A program made the position numbers and the translations under genes. This document shows, one piece after another, positions 60,601 through 64,000 of a DNA stretch of 64,000 nt (position 1 is the stretch's first letter; every line of letters begins with the position of its first letter). Origin of the DNA: Vibrio sp. 10N.286.49.B3 (GTDB taxonomy: Bacteria; Pseudomonadota; Gammaproteobacteria; Enterobacterales; Vibrionaceae); assembly GCF_002873395.1 (NCBI RefSeq), contig NZ_MCUV01000004.1, positions 153,826 through 217,825 on the forward strand. Reading direction: 5' to 3'. Below the pieces are notes generated by a model. It ran no database searches. It was given only the letters and a program-made list of their open reading frames with translations, and was not told the origin of the DNA.

Positions 60601-60795
60601 AGTATTGGTATTGTTATCGTGGCAGGTCTTGCGATTGGTACCCTGTTTACTCTGTTTGTTCTCCCGGTTATTTATAGCTATTTGGCCGAGAAACATAAAC
60701 CTCTGCCTATTTTCCTAGAAGATAAAGATCTAGAAAAATTAGCTCGCGCAGATGAAGCAAAAGCAGCGTGTCGTGAACACTCAGCAAATGCATAA
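57667..60795 (+). CDS. vexB: RND multidrug efflux pump
   Basis: 1042 residues, twelve membrane helices and two large periplasmic loops, HAE1-type. Proton-relay aspartates occur in GLVVDDAIVVLENVDRH (fourth helix). Motifs DIMYDST, GTREIAVPVIAMTLTL and the C-terminal GLITKHGILICEVA are present. GGAGG is 4-5 nt upstream. Probably exports bile salts, detergents or antibiotics, the known range of VexAB; the substrate is not visible in the sequence. Confidence 0.92.
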   Translation: MRFTDVFIKRPVLAISISFLIALLGFQAIFKMQVREYPEMTNTIVTVTTSYYGASADLVQGFITQPLEQAVAQADNIDYMTSQSVLGSSTITVNMKLNTDPNAALSDILAKTNSVRSQLPKEAEDPTVTMSTGSSTAVMYIGFTSDELSASQITDYLERVVNPQLFTVNGVSKVDLYGGIKYALRVWLDPAKMAALNLTATDVMTVLNANNYQSATGQSIGEFVLYNGSANTQVTNTDELEKLVVRTSQNGGSIVRLGDIAKVSLEKSHDVVRASANGKQTVVTAINAAPSANPINIAADILLLYPDLERNLPSNINMNIMYDSTVAINESIQEVIHTIVEAALIVLVVITLFLGSLRAVIIPIVTIPLSLIGVAMVMQVMGFSWNLMTLLAMVLAIGLVVDDAIVVLENVDRHVKLGESPFRAAIIGTREIAVPVIAMTLTLGAVYAPIAMMGGITGSLFKEFALTLAGAVFVSGIIALTLSPMMCSKLLKENAQPSKFEQKVHSVLDRMTGRYSKMLHAIMDHRPVIIGFALIVFLSLPMLFKFIPSELAPSEDKGVVMMIGTGPSNANLDYLSNTMDDVSGILITQPEIQYAQSFTGVPNSNQSFGIASMVPWSERTASQSDVTNRISGLLQDIPGMSVTAFQMPELPGAGSGLPIQFVITTPSSFESLFTIATEILTDVKASPLFVYSDLDLNYDSATMKIQIDKDMAGAYGVTMQDIGITLSTMMSDGYVNRIDLNGRSYEVIPQVERKYRLNPESMNNYYVRASNGDAIPLGSLISIDVVAEPRSLPHFNQLNSATVGAVPMPGAAIGDAVNWFENIAQTKLPAGYNHDYMGESRQFVTEGSALYVTFGLALAIIFLVLAIQFESLKDPLVIMVSVPLAICGALIALAWGAATMNIYSQVGLITLVGLITKHGILICEVAKEEQLHNKLSRTEAVMEAARVRLRPILMTTAAMIAGLIPLMYATGAGAAQRFSIGIVIVAGLAIGTLFTLFVLPVIYSYLAEKHKPLPIFLEDKDLEKLARADEAKAACREHSANA

Positions 60796-60818
60796 CTAAA
60801 AACGATTACTGTGTACTA

Positions 60819-60846
60819 AAAAGGCTACTTAGGTAGCCTTTTTTAT
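60819..60846 (+). terminator. Efflux operon terminator
   Basis: Perfect 8-bp stem AAGGCTAC/GTAGCCTT with a 4-nt loop and a T-run. Confidence 0.9.
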
Positions 60847-60916
60847 TGCTACAGCTAGCGACTTTCCATTTTTAATTGCATAAAATAGCAACAAAGTAAT
60901 AGGAGTTTACGCCACT

Positions 60917-61168
60917 ATGTTTGATCCAAAGAAGTTAGAACAAATCGCTAAGCAGATCCACGATTCAATGCCACAGCCAGTGAAAGAGCTTGGCAACGAT
61001 GTCGATCAAAAGGTTCGCCAAGTTATTCAAGGTCAATTAAATAAACTGGACGTGGTTAGCCGTGAAGAGTTTGATGTACAGACCCAAGTACTATTACGTA
61101 CTCGTCAAAAGCTGACGGAAATGGAAGAAAAACTAGCAGCATTAGAAGCGAAGATTGCAGATAAGTAA
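60917..61168 (+). CDS. ubiK: Ubiquinone biosynthesis accessory factor UbiK
   Basis: 83 residues, membrane-fusogenic BMFP/YqiC family: N-terminal amphipathic helix ([19 protein letters not shown]), middle [15 protein letters not shown] and a C-terminal trimeric coiled coil ([15 protein letters not shown]). UbiK binds UbiJ (15463-16068) and helps the Ubi complex under aerobic conditions. GGAG about 11 nt upstream. Confidence 0.92.
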   Translation: MFDPKKLEQIAKQIHDSMPQPVKELGNDVDQKVRQVIQGQLNKLDVVSREEFDVQTQVLLRTRQKLTEMEEKLAALEAKIADK

Positions 61169-61196
61169 TCGCAGTTAGTCATGTTTTTATCGCAAA

Positions 61197-61234
61197 CAAA
61201 AAGGCTTAGTCATACGACCAAGCCTTTTTTTATT
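61197..61234. terminator. Bidirectional terminator ubiK / ilvC
   Basis: Stem AAGGCTT...AAGCCTT with A-run and T-run on either side, between convergent genes. Confidence 0.88.
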
Positions 61235-61255
61235 CAGTCACTATTTTACGATGGA

Positions 61256-62740
61256 TTAACCACCAACAGCGATTGTTTTCATGTCTGTCATGTAGCCACG
61301 TAGCTCTTCACCAATGTACTCTACTGGATGGTTACGTAGTGCTTCATTGACTGCGATAAGTTTTGCGTTATCAACTTGGTTTGATGTCTCACCTAGACCG
61401 CGACCAATCACGTCTGTCGCAACACTTGGCATGAACTTCTCACGCAATAGTGGTGTAGCAACGTTAGCAAATAGGTAGTTACCGTATTCAGCAGTATCTG
61501 AAATTACGACGTTCATTTCGTATAAACGCTTACGAGCAACGGTGTTAGCAATCAGTGGTAGTTCGTGCAAAGATTCGTAGTAAGCCGACTCATCAACAAT
61601 ACCAGATGCTGTCATTGCTTCAAATGCCAGTTCAACCCCAGCGCGAACCATAGCAACCATTAGGATGCCGTTATCAAAGTACTCTTGCTCAGCAATTTCT
61701 ACATCTGATGCAGGGTAGTTTTCAAAAGCCGTTTCGCCTGTCTCTTCACGCCAGCCCAGTAGGTTCACATCATCGTTCGCCCAGTCTGCCATCATTGTGC
61801 TAGAGAAGTGACCTGAAATGATGTCATCCATGTGCTTGTTGTACAGTGGACGCATTAGATCTTTTAGCTCTTCTGATAAATCGAAGGCTTTTACTTTTGC
61901 AGGGTTAGATAGGCGATCCATCATGTGAGTCACACCACCAAACTTCAATGCTTCTGTTACTGTTTCCCAACCAAACTGAAGAAGTTTACCTGCGTAACCT
62001 GGTTCAATACCGTCTGCGATCATTTTTTCATAACAAACAATAGAGCCAGCTTGCAGCATGCCACATAGGATCGTTTGCTCACCCATTAGGTCCGATTTTA
62101 CTTCAGCAACAAAAGAAGACTCTAGACAACCAGCGCGGTGACCACCAGTACCAGCAGCCCAAGCTTTTGCGATATCCCAGCCTTCACCTTGTGGATCGTT
62201 TTCTGGGTGAACAGCGATCAATGTTGGAACACCAAAGCCACGTTTGTATTCTTCACGAACTTCTGTACCTGGACACTTAGGAGCAACCATAACAACCGTT
62301 AAGTCTTTACGGATTTGCATGCCTTCTTCAACCACGTTGAAACCATGCGAGTAACCAAGTGCAGCACCTTGCTTCATTAGTGGCATTACCGTTTCAACAA
62401 CATTGGTGTGCTGCTTATCAGGTGTTAGGTTGATAACAAGATCCGCTTCAGGGATAAGTGTTTCGTAGCTAGCTACTTCAAAACCATTTTCTTTCGCATT
62501 TTTGAAAGATTGGCGTTGCTCATCGATCGCAGCTTGGCGTAATGCATAAGCAACATTAAGACCAGAGTCGCGCATGTTAAGACCTTGGTTAAGACCTTGA
62601 GCACCACAACCTACGATGACCACTTTTTTGCCTTTTAGAAAATCGGCTTCGTTAGCAAATTCAGAGCGGTCCATGAAACGACAACGACCAAGTTGATCGA
62701 GTTGCTCGCGTAGGTTTAGGGTATTGAAATAGTTAGCCAT
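61256..62740 (-). CDS. ilvC: Ketol-acid reductoisomerase, class II
   Basis: NADPH-dependent isomerisation/reduction step of isoleucine and valine synthesis. 494 residues from [13 protein letters not shown] (GGAG 9 nt upstream), the long form with duplicated C-terminal knotted domain seen in enterobacteria. Motifs: [21 protein letters not shown] (Rossmann), [17 protein letters not shown], and Asp/Glu ligands in the C-terminal domains. Divergent from its activator gene ilvY. Confidence 0.97.
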   Translation of the reverse strand: MANYFNTLNLREQLDQLGRCRFMDRSEFANEADFLKGKKVVIVGCGAQGLNQGLNMRDSGLNVAYALRQAAIDEQRQSFKNAKENGFEVASYETLIPEADLVINLTPDKQHTNVVETVMPLMKQGAALGYSHGFNVVEEGMQIRKDLTVVMVAPKCPGTEVREEYKRGFGVPTLIAVHPENDPQGEGWDIAKAWAAGTGGHRAGCLESSFVAEVKSDLMGEQTILCGMLQAGSIVCYEKMIADGIEPGYAGKLLQFGWETVTEALKFGGVTHMMDRLSNPAKVKAFDLSEELKDLMRPLYNKHMDDIISGHFSSTMMADWANDDVNLLGWREETGETAFENYPASDVEIAEQEYFDNGILMVAMVRAGVELAFEAMTASGIVDESAYYESLHELPLIANTVARKRLYEMNVVISDTAEYGNYLFANVATPLLREKFMPSVATDVIGRGLGETSNQVDNAKLIAVNEALRNHPVEYIGEELRGYMTDMKTIAVGG

Positions 62741-62851
62741 GAGAATTATCTCCGTTATAAAACAGTCCATTAGGTCGATATCTTAGTATCGAATAACTTC
62801 ATACTAAAACAGACAGACCATTGCTTAAAGTGATATATTCACAATTAATCA

Positions 62852-62866
62852 TTGCGATAAATGCAA
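62852..62866. promoter_or_regulatory. Candidate IlvY binding site
   Basis: Inverted repeat TTGC-N7-GCAA in the ilvC/ilvY promoter region, a LysR-type T-N11-A shape, 19-33 nt before the ilvY start codon. One such site is visible; a second half-site TTGC lies at 62821-62824. Confidence 0.5.
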
Positions 62867-62884
62867 CATGGGATTGATCTCAAA

Positions 62885-63775
62885 ATGAACATCAAATATC
62901 TCCAGCTATTTATACATCTTAGTGAAAGCAAAAACTTTAGCCGTACCGCTGAAGGTATGCACATCAGCCCTTCTGCGCTTAGTCGTCAAATACAGAAGCT
63001 AGAAGAGAGTATTGGTCAGGCGCTATTTATTCGTGATAACCGCAGTGTCGAAATCACGCCAGCAGGGAAAAAATTATTGCCCGTAGCATTAAATATTGTC
63101 GCAGAGTGGCAGCACTTTCAGGCGCAAATGAGTGGTAGTGAGCAAGAATTAAAAGGTGAAATCCGCCTATTTTGTTCGGTAACAGCCAGTTATAGCCACT
63201 TACCTGAATTATTGTCGGAGTTCCGAGTCCAATACCCTTATATTGAGTTAAAGGTATCTACGGGCGATCCTGCTCAAGCGATTGATAAAATACTTAATGA
63301 TGAAGCGGATATTGCCATTTCAGCTAAACCGGATATTTTGCCAGCTCGAATTGAGTTTGAAACCGTTAGTGAGATTCCACTTTCTGTTATTGCTCCGATT
63401 GGCGTCAGTAGCTTTGCTCAAGAGCTCAGTAATGATGTGATTGATTGGAAAAAGATTCCTTTTATTGTCCCTGAAGCTGGAACGGCACGAGAAAGGGCAA
63501 ATGCTTGGTTTAAGAAAATGAAGATAACACCAACGATTTATGCTCAAGTCTCTGGTCATGAGGCAATCGTGAGTATGGTGGCGCTCGGTTGTGGTGTGGG
63601 TATTGCCCCTGATGTAGTGATTAATAACAGCCCGGTACGCGAAAAGATCCAGCGTTTAAAGGTCGCTTCTCTTAAGCCATTTAAATTGGGGATCTGTTGT
63701 AAGCGTTCGCAGTTGGATAACTCGCTCGTTAAAGCATTGTGGCGTGTCGCTGAAGGGAAATTCATCACCCCATAA
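62885..63775 (+). CDS. ilvY: IlvY, LysR-type activator of ilvC
   Basis: 296 residues from MNIKYLQLFIHLSESKNFSR; an in-frame ATG at 62861 would add eight residues not seen in the family and overlap the operator. N-terminal winged HTH, then a LysR substrate domain with the IlvY-like FCSVTASYSHLPELL and GHEAIVSMVALGCGVGIAPDVV. In Escherichia IlvY binds acetolactate or acetohydroxybutyrate and activates ilvC; the divergent layout is the same here. Confidence 0.94.
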   Translation: MNIKYLQLFIHLSESKNFSRTAEGMHISPSALSRQIQKLEESIGQALFIRDNRSVEITPAGKKLLPVALNIVAEWQHFQAQMSGSEQELKGEIRLFCSVTASYSHLPELLSEFRVQYPYIELKVSTGDPAQAIDKILNDEADIAISAKPDILPARIEFETVSEIPLSVIAPIGVSSFAQELSNDVIDWKKIPFIVPEAGTARERANAWFKKMKITPTIYAQVSGHEAIVSMVALGCGVGIAPDVVINNSPVREKIQRLKVASLKPFKLGICCKRSQLDNSLVKALWRVAEGKFITP

Positions 63776-63810
63776 ATCATTTATGGCTGATATATCTATA
63801 CGCCAGACGG

Positions 63811-63841
63811 CAAAAAGGCTCAACATTGCTGTTGAGCCTTC
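63811..63841 (-). terminator. tRNA-Trp terminator
   Basis: Stem AAGGCTCAACA/TGTTGAGCCTT and U-tract on the minus strand; closely similar to the three tRNA-array terminators at 51.9-52.3 kb. Confidence 0.88.
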
Positions 63842-63848
63842 TTTAATA

Positions 63849-63925
63849 TGGCAGGGGTGGAGAGATTCGAACTCCCAACACGCGGATTTGGAATCCGCTG
63901 CTCTGCCAGTTGGAGCTACACCCCT
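63849..63925 (-). tRNA. tRNA-Trp (CCA)
   Basis: 77 nt with encoded CCA, acceptor AGGGGTG/CACCCCT, anticodon loop TTCCAAA giving anticodon CCA. Follows a tRNA-Asp on the same strand. Confidence 0.97.
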
Positions 63926-63953
63926 ATCTACCTTTCGGTATTTTACATTTGCA

Positions 63954-63978
63954 AAAACCTCGCGTTAAGCGAGGTTTG
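63954..63978 (-). terminator. Hairpin between tRNA-Asp and tRNA-Trp
   Basis: Stem AACCTCGC...GCGAGGTT followed by TTTTTGC on the minus strand; could partly end transcription before tRNA-Trp. Confidence 0.6.
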
Positions 63979-63987
63979 CAAAATAAG

Positions 63988-64000
63988 TGGCGGAGTGGAC
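63988..64000 (-). tRNA. tRNA-Asp, 3' end only (runs off the window)
   Basis: Minus strand reads GTCCACTCCGCCA, the 3' acceptor strand plus CCA of Vibrio tRNA-Asp as I remember it. The Asp-Trp pair commonly ends an rRNA operon, so rRNA genes may lie just beyond the right edge. Confidence 0.7.

Overview
The window looks like chromosomal DNA of a Vibrio or close relative (Vibrionaceae). Protein sequences and gene order support this: an ntrC ... hemN-yihI-engB-spf-polA-hemB run, ubiE-ubiJ-ubiB-tatABC, prlC/rsmJ/rlmJ/gor, and rep / RND efflux / ubiK / ilvC / ilvY. Most of it is core housekeeping sequence. I see no prophage, integron, insertion sequence or CRISPR array.

Layout. 1-6.0 kb: end of ntrC, adenosine deaminase, hemN, a DUF2489 protein, yihI, cytochrome c4 and engB. 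6.0-7.0 kb: a gene-free stretch encoding Spot 42 RNA (spf) and a second probable small RNA on the minus strand. 7.0-18.5 kb: polA, hemB, a TatD-family nuclease, tatCBA, ubiB, ubiJ, ubiE, rmuC. 18.6-23.1 kb: a DMT transporter, then an unassigned envelope cassette (small lipoprotein, secreted protein of unknown family, beta-helix lipoprotein). 23.3-35.5 kb: BaiN/YhiN-type flavoprotein, uspB, ferritin, uspA, a second DMT transporter, rsmJ, asnC, prlC, rlmJ, gorA and a NIT-domain chemoreceptor. 35.7-44.7 kb: a galactoside-use locus with GPH symporter, GH36 alpha-galactosidase, LamB-type porin and LacZ. Three near-identical 14-bp LacI/GalR-type operators mark its promoters, and no repressor gene is present. 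44.8-51.3 kb: a SPOR-like protein and a peptide/glutathione-type ABC importer in gsiABCD order. 51.3-53.0 kb: a tRNA array Arg-His-Pro-His-Pro (minus strand) with a decayed tRNA-Pro remnant, three copies of one terminator and palindromic repeats. 53.2-64 kb: cytochrome c5, rep, a TetR/RND efflux operon (vexRAB-like), ubiK, ilvC, ilvY, tRNA-Trp and the 3' end of tRNA-Asp.

Three points tie the window together. (1) Spot 42, encoded at 6.7-6.8 kb, has an 11-bp antisense match just upstream of the ribosome binding site of the galactoside symporter in the same window. It also has a 7-bp match covering the lacZ ribosome binding site. This suggests direct post-transcriptional catabolite control of the locus. 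(2) A roughly 100-bp intergenic palindromic repeat family has five full or partial copies; one pair shows compensatory changes in an internal hairpin, and one copy is reduced to its termini between porin and lacZ. (3) The 19.7-23.1 kb envelope cassette is the least explained protein-coding stretch, and its last gene is preceded by a perfect 11-bp inverted repeat overlapping the expected ribosome binding region. All calls come from reading the sequence; no database search was run.
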